This document shows positions 54,721-62,827 of a DNA stretch of 64,000 nt, piece after piece; position 1 is the first letter of the stretch; each line of letters opens with the position of its first letter. Made by a program: the position numbers and the translations under genes. The notes below the pieces were generated by a model. That model was not told the DNA's origin and made no database searches. It saw only the letters and a list, made by a program, of their open reading frames with translations. This DNA is from Candidatus Manganitrophus noduliformans (GTDB taxonomy: Bacteria; Nitrospirota; Nitrospiria; SBBL01; Manganitrophaceae): contig NZ_VTOW01000004.1 in NCBI RefSeq assembly GCF_012184425.1, positions 248,001 through 312,000 on the forward strand, read 5' to 3'.

Positions 54721-56233
54721 TTTCAGAAGAGGAAGGGAGGTAGCAGAGGTTGATGGTTACGTCCTCTTTTCCGATGATGATCTTTTCGGTAATGTTTTCT
54801 ACGATTTTTCGCTTCTCTTCCTGAACTAACTCAGGCCAGCGGGTATAGAGGTCTTTAGCTTCATTGAGGATTTGGTCGCTTGAGAGGCATTGGATCTTCA
54901 AGAAATCGATTTCTCCCTGAAGGGTAGGAATCTGATCGTCGAGTTGCTTGAGCCGTTCTTCCAGGGGCCTATATTTATTCCCAAAGCCTTCGGTGGGGAT
55001 CTCTCCCTTAAAGCGGAGTTCGAACAGGGTATCAATGTCCCGTTTGATTTTCCGGTGTTCTTCTTCGAGAACCCGCATTAACTCTTCTTTTCCTTTAATC
55101 GTCTTATCCGCCGTATCAAGGTAACCGGTAATCTCCTGGGGAGAGAAAAAGAAGGTTTTTAGTTGTTCTTGAAACACTCCTTCCATGTCTACGATGCTGA
55201 TCTTGTTGCGGCACTTGGGACAAACGTATTTGGGGGTGTTCGAGGGAACGCGCAGCTTCGCGCCGCAGTCACAGAAGGCAATCCCGGAGAACAGATGAAT
55301 CGCAGGACGAGAGGGAGGCTTCCGCGAACTTCTTTGATCTTTGAGGATGCCATTGCACTGGTTCCAGATTTCTTCTGAAACGATCGGCTCCACTTGGGTA
55401 TAAATCCAATGCTCTTTGGGTTTTAAGACCCAATGCTTCTTCTGACCGAGACTCTTGGTATAGTTCGAGCGCCGAAGACCTTTTGCGGTCGGGTCTTCAA
55501 GGAGGCGCGTCACGGTAGTGTCGGAAAACTTGGAGCCGTTCCGCGTCCGGTGTCCGGCTTCATTGAGGAGCCTGGCCACGACTTTTTTCCGCCGATGTTC
55601 CAGGAAAAGCTCGTACATCAGTTTCAAGACCGGCGCTTCCTTGGGATTGGGCACAAGCTGCCGGTCCTTCCAGTGATAGCCAAAGGGTGCCGCTCCACCG
55701 ATAGATTTCCCCAGTTTTGCTCTGATGGGAACGGATGCCGCAACCCGGTCTGCAATTTCTTCACGCTCCCATTGGGCCATTGCGGCGATGATCGTATAAA
55801 AGAGCCGTCCGACAGGGGTGGTGGTATCGACTGATTCTTGGAGGGAGATCAGGTCCGCGCCATACTCCCGGAAAATATCCGAGAGCTCTAGAAGCTCACG
55901 GGTATTGCGTGCGAGACGAGCAATTTTAGAAAAGATGACGCCTGTGACGTGACCCATTTTTATATCATTGAGCATCCGCTGAGCTTCGGGGTGGGAGATC
56001 ACCGATTTCCCGCTTACGGCCTCAAGGTGGTAGACTTCTTTAATTTCCCATCCTTTGGCTTCGGCATAGAAGCGTGCCCGCTTCTCGTGATGTTCCGGAC
56101 TTTCACCTTTTGCTTGGTCTTCAGTCGAAACACGGATCCATATGCCGACGCACTTCCCTTTTGAAGAGTCTTCATCGGTTTTCTTCGGACCGGCATTCTT
56201 CGGAGCCGGACTGACTGGATGTTTGCGTTCCAT
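54668..56233 (-). CDS. Large serine recombinase (site-specific integrase)
   Basis: 521-aa recombinase. N-terminal resolvase domain with the catalytic serine in [10 protein letters not shown] and [13 protein letters not shown] and [10 protein letters not shown], then the recombinase domain ([25 protein letters not shown]), a zinc ribbon (CDCGAKL...CPKC) and a coiled coil. Such enzymes integrate phage or ICE DNA without tyrosine catalysis. The last codons (WQQPT) are antisense to comM, so the gene end crosses the attachment junction. AAAGGAGG precedes ATG 56233. Confidence 0.93.
   Translation of the reverse strand: MERKHPVSPAPKNAGPKKTDEDSSKGKCVGIWIRVSTEDQAKGESPEHHEKRARFYAEAKGWEIKEVYHLEAVSGKSVISHPEAQRMLNDIKMGHVTGVIFSKIARLARNTRELLELSDIFREYGADLISLQESVDTTTPVGRLFYTIIAAMAQWEREEIADRVAASVPIRAKLGKSIGGAAPFGYHWKDRQLVPNPKEAPVLKLMYELFLEHRRKKVVARLLNEAGHRTRNGSKFSDTTVTRLLEDPTAKGLRRSNYTKSLGQKKHWVLKPKEHWIYTQVEPIVSEEIWNQCNGILKDQRSSRKPPSRPAIHLFSGIAFCDCGAKLRVPSNTPKYVCPKCRNKISIVDMEGVFQEQLKTFFFSPQEITGYLDTADKTIKGKEELMRVLEEEHRKIKRDIDTLFELRFKGEIPTEGFGNKYRPLEERLKQLDDQIPTLQGEIDFLKIQCLSSDQILNEAKDLYTRWPELVQEEKRKIVENITEKIIIGKEDVTINLCYLPSSSEIMAPRQRNHKDSWQQPT
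54670..54710. other. Attachment-site junction (attL) in comM
   Basis: The comM homology breaks after the codons for AAMNPC (about 54679-54696), and element DNA continues into the recombinase gene. The crossover is probably within this short overlap. The other junction and the duplicated core are not in the window. Confidence 0.65.
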
Positions 56234-56446
56234 CGCGGTGCCTCCTTTTCTTCATCATCAGCTTTTCCATACTCCTTTCTTTTATCCGGGTCAAGAATTT
56301 TCTGAGGTGTGTTGCCTAAGTACCATAAACCTGAAGGGAGGAGGTATAAATGGATTGGTTAAGTGTAGTAAAAGCTACTGAACGTAGATAGCAGAAATAT
56401 ACAGAAAATAATTGGTTGCTCTCATGCCCCTTCATCAAAAGGAAAG

Positions 56447-56468
56447 GGCAGGCCGTTGATGGCCTGCC
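56447..56468 (-). terminator. Terminator of the DUF932 gene
   Basis: GGCAGGCC / GGCCTGCC stem with a 6-base loop, followed on the minus strand by CTTTCCTTTT. It lies 18 bases past the stop at 56486. 56234-56446 has no gene. Confidence 0.65.
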
Positions 56469-56485
56469 TTGTGAAAAAGAAAGAA

Positions 56486-57409
56486 CTAGAGTTTTCCCGC
56501 CAGCAATGTCCCTGCAAACCGCTCCGTCTCGATCCGGTGGAGCGGGGCGAGGTGTTGGGCCGCGTGAGTGAAGGCGTTGATGACGCCGAAGCGGGTGGGG
56601 TCGGGTTCGATTTGGTAGCTGCTTACTACCTCGTCGGTGAACTTCTGTGAGAGCTTCCGCTCTGCGGCGAGTTTACGGATTATAGCAACCGGGTCGGGAA
56701 TCGGCTCTTTCCTGGTCTTGAGAAACGTGTCCAAAATGGAACTCGCCACTTCAAAAGCGTTGCTGATCCCCTCGGCCATCCGGCTGTTTAACTCAGCGAT
56801 GGTGAAGTGAATATGGGGATGGCGGAAGCTTTTCTCCTGCGAGACGACAAGGTCATTGGTACAGGCTTTCCTGAATACAAAAGGTTCCACCGAGACGCTC
56901 CCCTGGCCGACTTCCGAGTTTCCGATCATGATGCCGGCCTTAAGACCCGATTCCGGTATTGAGATATCCTCGCTCACGAGCTTCAAATAGAGATGCGTTT
57001 CTTCGAGGACAAAACTCTTTACAGAAACTGCCGCCTGTTCCAGTAACACCTGCACGGTCTCGGCAATTTGGGCGTTGTTGTAGGCTACATACTCGCCCGA
57101 GAGAAAGGCTCTGACCCACTTCCCTTTTCCACGCAAGAGGTAGGAGGCTTCCTTCATTCTCTCTAGATCGAAGTTCACTACGATCGCCTTCATCTGGCCA
57201 GGTAAACGGCGGTAATAATCCACCGGTATTCCGAGCTTCTGACACATCTGCGTTGTCGCCAAATCCGAAAGTGAATAGCACCTGCTGTCTCCATTCAGCA
57301 CTTCTAATCGGCCTTCTAGAGACACCCACAATTGTTGGCCTGTTGCCTTGTGGTCCCATTTGTTTTGGTCATCCTGAATGATCTTTTCTTCGACGGTTTT
57401 CCAGTCCAT
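56486..57409 (-). CDS. DUF932 phage/plasmid-related protein
   Basis: 307-aa cytosolic protein of the DUF932/TIGR03299 group: an N-terminal RCYSLSDLATTQMCQKLGIP, a beta-rich centre, and RKACTNDLVVSQEKSFRHPH followed by an AFTHAAQHLAP end. Such proteins are common on phages, plasmids and ICEs and have no settled biochemical role. AAGGAGGAAG precedes ATG 57409. Supports the mobile-element reading. Confidence 0.85.
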   Translation of the reverse strand: MDWKTVEEKIIQDDQNKWDHKATGQQLWVSLEGRLEVLNGDSRCYSLSDLATTQMCQKLGIPVDYYRRLPGQMKAIVVNFDLERMKEASYLLRGKGKWVRAFLSGEYVAYNNAQIAETVQVLLEQAAVSVKSFVLEETHLYLKLVSEDISIPESGLKAGIMIGNSEVGQGSVSVEPFVFRKACTNDLVVSQEKSFRHPHIHFTIAELNSRMAEGISNAFEVASSILDTFLKTRKEPIPDPVAIIRKLAAERKLSQKFTDEVVSSYQIEPDPTRFGVINAFTHAAQHLAPLHRIETERFAGTLLAGKL

Positions 57410-57833
57410 GTGCTTCCTCCTTTGTTGAAGAACTAAAAGGAGTGTAAAAGCAATGGAAATTAGTTGAAAGGGAGGGGAATTTCACAAACCGGAAGGAGAC
57501 GAAGGTTTAAAATGGTACAGGAGAACATAACCGGAAATTAAGCCCTGTATTTTTTATCTTCGCTATATCAGAATCTCTTTATCATTTTTTGAATTTCTAT
57601 AGCAATAGGTTTAATACTAAATTAGGATAATTTATATCTCGGATTTGTTTTCAATGAAAAACAGTTGATTTTTAGCAAAATGGTATGGTATTGGTGTTGC
57701 GTAACTAGGAATATATTGTTAGCTGTATGTGGATAAGTTGTATTGCGTGAGATCCTCGCCTTGTGTTTTAATGCTTGTAGCAGGTTAATCCAAGTATCCT
57801 AATGGAAGTGTTCTGAAATAAGGAGGATCTGCA

Positions 57834-58016
57834 ATGAGCTATACGGTCGTAGTTCTGCTAGTTACAGGTTTGATCATTGCCGTTGCGGTCGTTCGGGCTG
57901 TACGCCGGGAGTTAAGATCGATTATCGAGGTATATAGAAGCGAATCTAGAAAAGTCGATGAGGAACAACAGGAAAAGCCCATGTTTAAGGTGTACAAATT
58001 TACACACCGTTCTTAA
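57834..58016 (+). CDS. Small single-pass membrane protein
   Basis: 60-aa protein with an N-terminal hydrophobic helix (about 3-22, TVVVLLVTGLIIAVAVVRAV) and a charged C-terminal tail. GGAGGATC precedes the ATG and a terminator follows. No family recognised. The 424-base gap upstream (57410-57833) is AT-rich and has no gene. Confidence 0.6.
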   Translation: MSYTVVVLLVTGLIIAVAVVRAVRRELRSIIEVYRSESRKVDEEQQEKPMFKVYKFTHRS

Positions 58017-58025
58017 GATCAATCA

Positions 58026-58058
58026 GGCCTATTCGTAACGACGAATAGGCCTTTTTTG
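58026..58058 (+). terminator. Rho-independent terminator
   Basis: AGGCCTATTCGT / ACGAATAGGCCT 12-bp stem, 4-base loop, then TTTTTTG. It ends just before the following gene. Confidence 0.9.
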
Positions 58059-58068
58059 TGGGTATGTG

Positions 58069-58890
58069 ATGTTACACTTACTTTTTACTGCGGTAATCGC
58101 GGCATTTGTTGAAGCCGTATTAAAACTCCTCCTGGATCATTTATTCGGAATAGAAAAACTAAGTCTTATTACGTTAATTATTATGTTCTTTTCTTTATAT
58201 TTTTTGATTTTTTTAATTCATTTGTATGTAAAAAGAAACCGAGATAAACTGAAAAAGTTAAGAGGTCGTTTTGGCCATTGGCTTGTAGGAAAATTTCATA
58301 AGGTAATTTATCTTCCTGCAGACCGAGAATCCGAAACATATAAGAAATTAATCACAGAGAAAATAAAAGAGAGTAAAAGAGTCTATCTTCGCCTACTAAG
58401 CGGGTATACGATGGTATGGGATGATCGTGAAAACTACGTTTTTAAGGCGCTTCAAGGGCTTAGTCGGGAGCAGTTACGACGAAAAGATGTGCGGATTCAG
58501 TTTCTGTCTCGTGAAGCACCGGAATTTGAGCCACGCGGTAGGTGGTATGTAGAAAAGATGCGGAGAGACGATGTGCGGTATCGATGTGATAATTTTGACC
58601 ATTATAAGGAACGATGTGCGGAGATTGAGGCGAATATAAGAATGGATTTGCCAGAGATCAAATTAGAATTTTATAACAGGGCTCCGCTTTGGCGTTTATT
58701 CATTTTTGATGACAATATGTTTGTCTCTAATTATTATGCTCCCGACGGCGAGCGAGAGGAAGGGCATATGAATACCGCGGTTGAATTATCGAGAGAAGAA
58801 GGTGGAACATATAATCCTATCTATGTCGGACTGATGAGAGAATTCCAGAGTCTTGGAAGAAGTAAACCCATGTTAACCAGTACAAACTAA
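58069..58890 (+). CDS. Membrane-anchored hypothetical protein
   Basis: 273-aa protein with two hydrophobic segments (about 3-20, 30-55) and a large charged cytoplasmic region (LKKLRGRFGHWLVGKFHKVI, then RVYLRLLSGYTMVWDDRENY and RCDNFDHYKERCAEIEANIR). The C-terminal FIFDDNMFVSNYYAPDGERE may be a small enzymatic or binding domain, but no known motif fits. ATG 58069 lies in the terminator region of the preceding gene, with no clear ribosome site; GTG 58066 is the alternative. Confidence 0.65.
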   Translation: MLHLLFTAVIAAFVEAVLKLLLDHLFGIEKLSLITLIIMFFSLYFLIFLIHLYVKRNRDKLKKLRGRFGHWLVGKFHKVIYLPADRESETYKKLITEKIKESKRVYLRLLSGYTMVWDDRENYVFKALQGLSREQLRRKDVRIQFLSREAPEFEPRGRWYVEKMRRDDVRYRCDNFDHYKERCAEIEANIRMDLPEIKLEFYNRAPLWRLFIFDDNMFVSNYYAPDGEREEGHMNTAVELSREEGGTYNPIYVGLMREFQSLGRSKPMLTSTN

Positions 58891-59013
58891 AGATGTTTCT
58901 CATACTGAGAAATATTGCCATAAAGATTATGACGTGAATCCCGGGGTCTCCCCGCTTAGAGTTTCCGAAATTTTCTGGTTATGGTAGCTTTACAAGCTTA
59001 AAAAATCTGAAGG

Positions 59014-59535
59014 TCATTGTTTTAAAGTTGTTACCGGGATTTTTTCATAAAACGCAAGTCCGAGAACCACCGCATCAAATACACTCATCCTCGGATCTTC
59101 GCTCATATAGCATTTTCGCTCGGGCGGAAGATACGGCCCAAGCTCCGGGAACCGCGTGGCAATCGCTGTCGCGATCTCGTGTTTCGTCCGAGCGCCACCC
59201 TCAGAGAACGCCTTTTGTATATTGATCCTGGAAACGGTTTTGATCTTGATCTTCCTTCTCGTGGCAAGTTTAAGAACCTCGAATATCAATTCCCGAACCC
59301 TCCCACAACGCCGGGAGCCTCTCGCGGTATAATCCTCGACCGCAATCATGTCCGGCCGATAGCGATCAATTAACCGTTCAATCTCCTCCAGGCATTCGGA
59401 ATTCTTATCCCCGCGGCATTCCTTAATTCCCCAATCAACAAGCCTATCCGGTCCCTTCAGCACGGCAAATCCAAATCCCCTGCTATAAGGATCAATCCCC
59501 AAAACACGAATCGGTTTTCGAAACGTGGGATTCAT
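59014..59535 (-). CDS. RuvC-like Holliday junction resolvase
   Basis: 173-aa protein with a RNase H-like RuvC fold: GIDPYSRGFGFAVL (first Asp), DMIAVEDYTARG (Glu) and SVFDAVVLGLAFY (last Asp), the catalytic acidic residues of the family. It probably resolves branched DNA for the element. ATG 59535 (rather than TTG 59538) is the start. It is 15 bases downstream of the XRE gene, likely in one transcript. Confidence 0.82.
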   Translation of the reverse strand: MNPTFRKPIRVLGIDPYSRGFGFAVLKGPDRLVDWGIKECRGDKNSECLEEIERLIDRYRPDMIAVEDYTARGSRRCGRVRELIFEVLKLATRRKIKIKTVSRINIQKAFSEGGARTKHEIATAIATRFPELGPYLPPERKCYMSEDPRMSVFDAVVLGLAFYEKIPVTTLKQ

Positions 59536-59550
59536 CAACTGTTGGTATTG

Positions 59551-59886
59551 TTATTTTTCCTCGATGAGAAGTGACCGGAGGATCTCCAGTTTTCGGATTG
59601 TTTTTAGATCAAGCGCTCTTTTGCTCAGCTTTTTCACGGCCGCTCGCACGCGCTTTAGTGTTGCGCGTTCTACATCTTCATGGATCCCTTCGAAGAGTTC
59701 CTGTGTCGAGGCGCGGAAGATTATTTGGTATGCAATAACGGTTTGCAGGTTGGGTAAGCGGGAGAAATGCTCGTACCTCGAAACTTTTGCGCCATTTCGG
59801 CAGCCCAAGAGAAGCGCCATTTCATTCTGCGTCAACCCCGCGCGTTTGCGGTAGGTACGTAAATAATTTGGTATTTCGTGGGACAT
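59551..59886 (-). CDS. XRE-family transcriptional regulator
   Basis: 111-aa protein with an N-terminal helix-turn-helix of the Cro/CI type (about 8-62: YRKRAGLTQNEMALLLGCRN then VSRYEHFSRLPNL). The rest is a basic helical tail (LKRVRAAVKKLSKRALDL). Probably controls expression of element genes. First gene of a pair with the RuvC-like resolvase. Confidence 0.85.
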   Translation of the reverse strand: MSHEIPNYLRTYRKRAGLTQNEMALLLGCRNGAKVSRYEHFSRLPNLQTVIAYQIIFRASTQELFEGIHEDVERATLKRVRAAVKKLSKRALDLKTIRKLEILRSLLIEEK

Positions 59887-60086
59887 TTAAAAATTTCTAT
59901 GTCAGATGAAAGATGTAAATAGTGTAGTCGAACGGAGTGAAATCAAAAGAAGAGAGGATTTGCTCGAAACGACAATTTTTTGAAAAGAAAAAGAAGCAGC
60001 ACCCGTGTTGCCTCTTTATTATGCCACAGGAACAAAGAGAAAAAACGCTGTGGAGATCAGTAAGAGCCGGGCATCACGCTCATGCA

Positions 60087-60126
60087 GAATAAAAAAAGCC
60101 AACCTTGTTTCGGTTGGCTTGTCTTT
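60087..60126 (-). terminator. Terminator of the toxin-antitoxin operon
   Basis: On the minus strand AAGCCAACC / GGTTGGCTT stem with a GAAACAA loop is followed by TTTTTTATT, 22 bases past the toxin stop. Confidence 0.9.
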
Positions 60127-60147
60127 TTCAAAGGAAATGATTCCTTG

Positions 60148-60399
60148 TTATTTGTATACGTCTCCTCGGGGACCCATCGTCATAATTACGGCTGTGTTAT
60201 CTATAATACGAAACACAATGCGATAGCGTCCTACCCTGATTCTAAAAATATCTTTTGCTCCCTTGATCGGTTTGCGATCTACCGGAAGTCCTTCAGATAG
60301 TTTTTTCAGCGCCTGGTCGATTAACAGCTGGTAATCTTTGGGGATGCGTCGGTATTCTTTTACCGCCAGCTTCGAAAACTCTATTTCAAGTTTTTCCAT
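60148..60399 (-). CDS. RelE/ParE-type toxin
   Basis: 83-aa protein of the RelE/ParE superfamily: FSKLAVKEYRRIPKDYQLLI, LPVDRKPIKGAKDIFRIRVG and RYRIVFRIIDNTAVIMTMG, the characteristic beta-sheet with basic residues used to cleave mRNA on ribosomes or inhibit gyrase. Its start overlaps the antitoxin gene by 19 bases. Toxin class not resolved. Confidence 0.88.
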   Translation of the reverse strand: MEKLEIEFSKLAVKEYRRIPKDYQLLIDQALKKLSEGLPVDRKPIKGAKDIFRIRVGRYRIVFRIIDNTAVIMTMGPRGDVYK

Positions 60400-60587
60400 T
60401 TCACGGTTTCTCCCCTTTTATATTCCTCCGTTCCTTTTTTGACTGCGCGTTTTTCTTTTGCAGTTAGGGGAGACGTATCAAACTGAACGAACGTTTTCCA
60501 GAAAACTTCGGCCAATTTTTTTTCTGGTAGCGTTTTCAGTAAATTTACGAGGGACTCCTCGGGTATAGGTAATGTCTTGGTACTCAT
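60381..60587 (-). CDS. Antitoxin of RelE/ParE pair
   Basis: 68-aa small helical protein (MSTKTLPIPEESLVNLLKTL...) with a charged C-terminal region (RAVKKGTEEYKRGETVKWKN) typical of toxin-wrapping antitoxin tails. Overlap with the toxin gene supports an operon. DNA-binding fold not evident. Confidence 0.75.
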   Translation of the reverse strand: MSTKTLPIPEESLVNLLKTLPEKKLAEVFWKTFVQFDTSPLTAKEKRAVKKGTEEYKRGETVKWKNLK

Positions 60588-60752
60588 GGGTGGTATTCCT
60601 CCGTTAGTAATAGTAACTTCACGAAATCTTTTGAAGGAGCGGTGCGAACCCTTCTCAAAGAACTATGTTTAGCATAGGAAGAACAAGAAGATCTGTCAAG
60701 ATAGGCCGGTCGCCTCTCCACCATGATAGCAGAGAGAAGGAATACGGTCGAT

Positions 60753-60937
60753 ATGGATCTTGATGGCCTGGCCGAAGGGATGTTGCATTTATCCGCCGTC
60801 TCGTAGAAATCCTGAAAGAGAAAACGCGGCAATGGAAGGCAGACGAGAAGGACACGGAAGATGAAGCCCCATATGAGACGAGACCGTTGGGCGTCAAGGG
60901 CACGCTCTCACGGAAAGAGGTCTACGACCGGCTCTGA
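60753..60937 (+). pseudogene. Frameshifted small gene
   Basis: ATG 60753 (AGAAGGAA upstream) starts MDLDGLAEG, after which the frame meets a stop, while the -1 frame continues as DVAFIRRLVEILKEKTRQ then KDTEDEAPYETRPLGVKG and LSRKEVYDRL to TGA at 60935. One G missing from the run GGG at 60777-60779 would restore a ~60-aa protein with helical charged sequence. It could be a real frameshift, a sequencing error or programmed. Not recognised. Confidence 0.45.
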
Positions 60938-60959
60938 GAGCATGGCTCCCCGTGTTGGT

Positions 60960-61155
60960 ATGTCCCCCCAAAGTCCCTGAAGTCCCCGAAGTCCCTCTCG
61001 TCGGGGAAAAACCGCGCTGCTCTTCGGTTTTCACACGGGGACATTAGAGGGACTTCGGGGACATCGCGGTTTCAACGTCCCTCTCCAAAATTTGGCTTAA
61101 AATCAGGTTTTTCCGCTTCTCCGGGGACTTCAGGGACTTCGGGGACTTCATCCGC
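60960..61155. repeat. Short AGTCCC/GGGACT repeats in both orientations
   Basis: AAGTCCCTGAAGTCCCCGAA at 60973-60992 and the reverse-complement GGGACTTCGGGGAC near 61054-61067 and twice within 61122-61148. The last copies encode the EVPEVPEVPG tail of the ATPase gene. Too short and irregular for CRISPR; they could form a hairpin. Confidence 0.5.
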
Positions 61156-62532
61156 GGATGGGAAGAGCAGGTTAGAAGGGGCTAGAGCGCCGGCATCTTG
61201 CGGAATAGCCTCCTCCTTCGGAGCAAGGCCGTATTTCTGATAAAGCCGATCGAGCTTCGGTTGCTCTTCAAGAAGCGAGATCACGAAAACGCCCTCGCTC
61301 TTCTGCGTTTTCAAGTGAAGCTTTCTTCGAATAACAGATCCGATCCACTTGTTGGTGATCTTCCGTTCATACTCCCCTCCGTAGCGGTCGGTAAACCATG
61401 CGGCGATCTCCTTTATGGCGATCCGGGCGGTATTCGAGGCGGTGGCGAGGTCGCGGATCACCTCCAGCACCTGGGCCTCGGTGTCCATCCCCCGATCGGT
61501 AATGATCTCGCGATTGTATTGGCGGGCGATTTCCCGAAGCTCCTCCCTGGCTTTATTGTTCTCGATAATGCTCAGGAGGGGTACGAAGATCTGGTTTAGG
61601 CGCGGCTCGATGCTCCGGTCAACGAGGGCCTCGTCGGTGCAGTGCTTCCCCCAGTTCCGAAACCGGAAGAGGAGGAGTTTGTTGCGAAGATGAAGCGCCT
61701 CCTCCTTGAAATGGTCGGGGAGATTGATAGGAATATCCTCCCGAAGCCGGCGCGTGCCCATCTCCTCGGTGATAAAGCGGCTCTCCAAGGCGCGATCATC
61801 AAAAAAGCCCCGTGTGGCCACAAGCTTGGGGCCGAAGACGTGGTAAGCCCTCGGGTTGAATTCCTTGGTTACCGACACTTCGCTTCGAAGAACGGGAAAT
61901 CCCTTTACGTTTCCGTTATTGAGGATCTTCACGATCTCCGTCTTCTCATCGGAGAAGCGGAAATCCCCTTCATCGATGATCAAGGTGCCCCTGAAAGCAT
62001 CGAGGATGCGGAAAATCGGTGAGACGGTCGAAGCCCCAGACGCGAAGATCGGCTTGTAGCAAAGCGAGCCGATGGTAAGGAGTGCGCGGGTTTTTCCGCT
62101 CCCGTAGTCCCCCCGGAGGCGGAGATAGGGAAGCTCATTGAAGCTGTCATAGATCCAGGAAAAGAGGACATAGTAGCTTGCGATCTTTTCGAAAAGAGGC
62201 GAAACGTCGATATACCGGTGGATAAAACATTGAATCTCTCCGAGAAGCTCGGCCTCGGTGCCGTACTCCTCGGCGTCCGAAGGAAACAGAACGACATCGT
62301 TTTTTACAAGGTTGTTCTGCGGCGAATACGGAACCAGGCGATGGGACGGATCGAGGTCGAGGGCTTGCATATACCGATGCGAGTGGCCGTCCCATAGAAT
62401 AAGGCCGGTCTGCTGCTCCTTGGGCCGGTAGACCATCTCCACAAGAATACCGCTCCGGAAGACCCGCGAGACGGTCGGGATGGTCTTCTGGTTTTTGAGA
62501 TTTGACTCGACTTCGTTTTTGATAGGGTCCAT
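61072..62532 (-). CDS. Replication-type P-loop ATPase (DUF927/primase-helicase-like)
   Basis: 486-aa protein with Walker A GDYGSGKTRALL (about 140-151) and Walker B GTLIIDEGDF (about 185-194), a sensor-like VATRGFFDDRALESRF, and a winged-helix-like C-terminus (IKEIAAWFTDRYGGEYERKI) before an acidic Pro-Glu-Val tail. The pattern is typical of mobile-element helicases of the DUF927 or primase-associated type. It is probably needed for replication of the element. No ribosome site is obvious before ATG 62532. Confidence 0.8.
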   Translation of the reverse strand: MDPIKNEVESNLKNQKTIPTVSRVFRSGILVEMVYRPKEQQTGLILWDGHSHRYMQALDLDPSHRLVPYSPQNNLVKNDVVLFPSDAEEYGTEAELLGEIQCFIHRYIDVSPLFEKIASYYVLFSWIYDSFNELPYLRLRGDYGSGKTRALLTIGSLCYKPIFASGASTVSPIFRILDAFRGTLIIDEGDFRFSDEKTEIVKILNNGNVKGFPVLRSEVSVTKEFNPRAYHVFGPKLVATRGFFDDRALESRFITEEMGTRRLREDIPINLPDHFKEEALHLRNKLLLFRFRNWGKHCTDEALVDRSIEPRLNQIFVPLLSIIENNKAREELREIARQYNREIITDRGMDTEAQVLEVIRDLATASNTARIAIKEIAAWFTDRYGGEYERKITNKWIGSVIRRKLHLKTQKSEGVFVISLLEEQPKLDRLYQKYGLAPKEEAIPQDAGALAPSNLLFPSADEVPEVPEVPGEAEKPDFKPNFGEGR

Positions 62533-62619
62533 GTTGCTGAGGTGACCCTATCGTCTTCTAAGGGATAAATGAAGACTGGAGAAAGTTCCGGAACAGGAAA
62601 ATTACCGCCCGTCTGATGA

Positions 62620-62772
62620 TGTTTCCTTTTCACCAAGGTGGCCGAAGAAAGGAATGCCGAGAATCTGCTGATCCTCCGAGACAAAGCTCTTGCGAGCCGG
62701 TATCTGGCAAACTGGGAGTCCCATCGAAAACATGCGGAGCGGTATGTAAGAAAGCAAACGGGAACGAAATAA
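62620..62772 (+). pseudogene. Phospholipase D-family nuclease remnant
   Basis: A reading frame without a start encodes FTKVAEERNAENLLILRD, then ALASRYLANWESHRKHAERY and a short basic tail before TAA at 62770. This is the C-terminal end of PLD-type endonucleases of the Nuc family (the N-x-E-N-x-L-x-I and L-A-x-x-Y-x-x-N-W pattern). The HKD catalytic motifs are missing. The remainder of 62533-62827 has no gene. Confidence 0.7.
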
Positions 62773-62827
62773 ATTATGTTATCGCTTGCAGAAAGGAGAA
62801 CCTCACGTCTATTTAGAACTTATTTTA

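Noticed and set aside
60655-60903. 82-aa minus-strand frame
   Set aside because: Opposes the frameshifted plus-strand gene, whose residues look more protein-like.
60960-61155. Possible CRISPR array
   Set aside because: Units are ~12 bases, irregularly spaced and partly coding; no constant spacer length and no cas genes.
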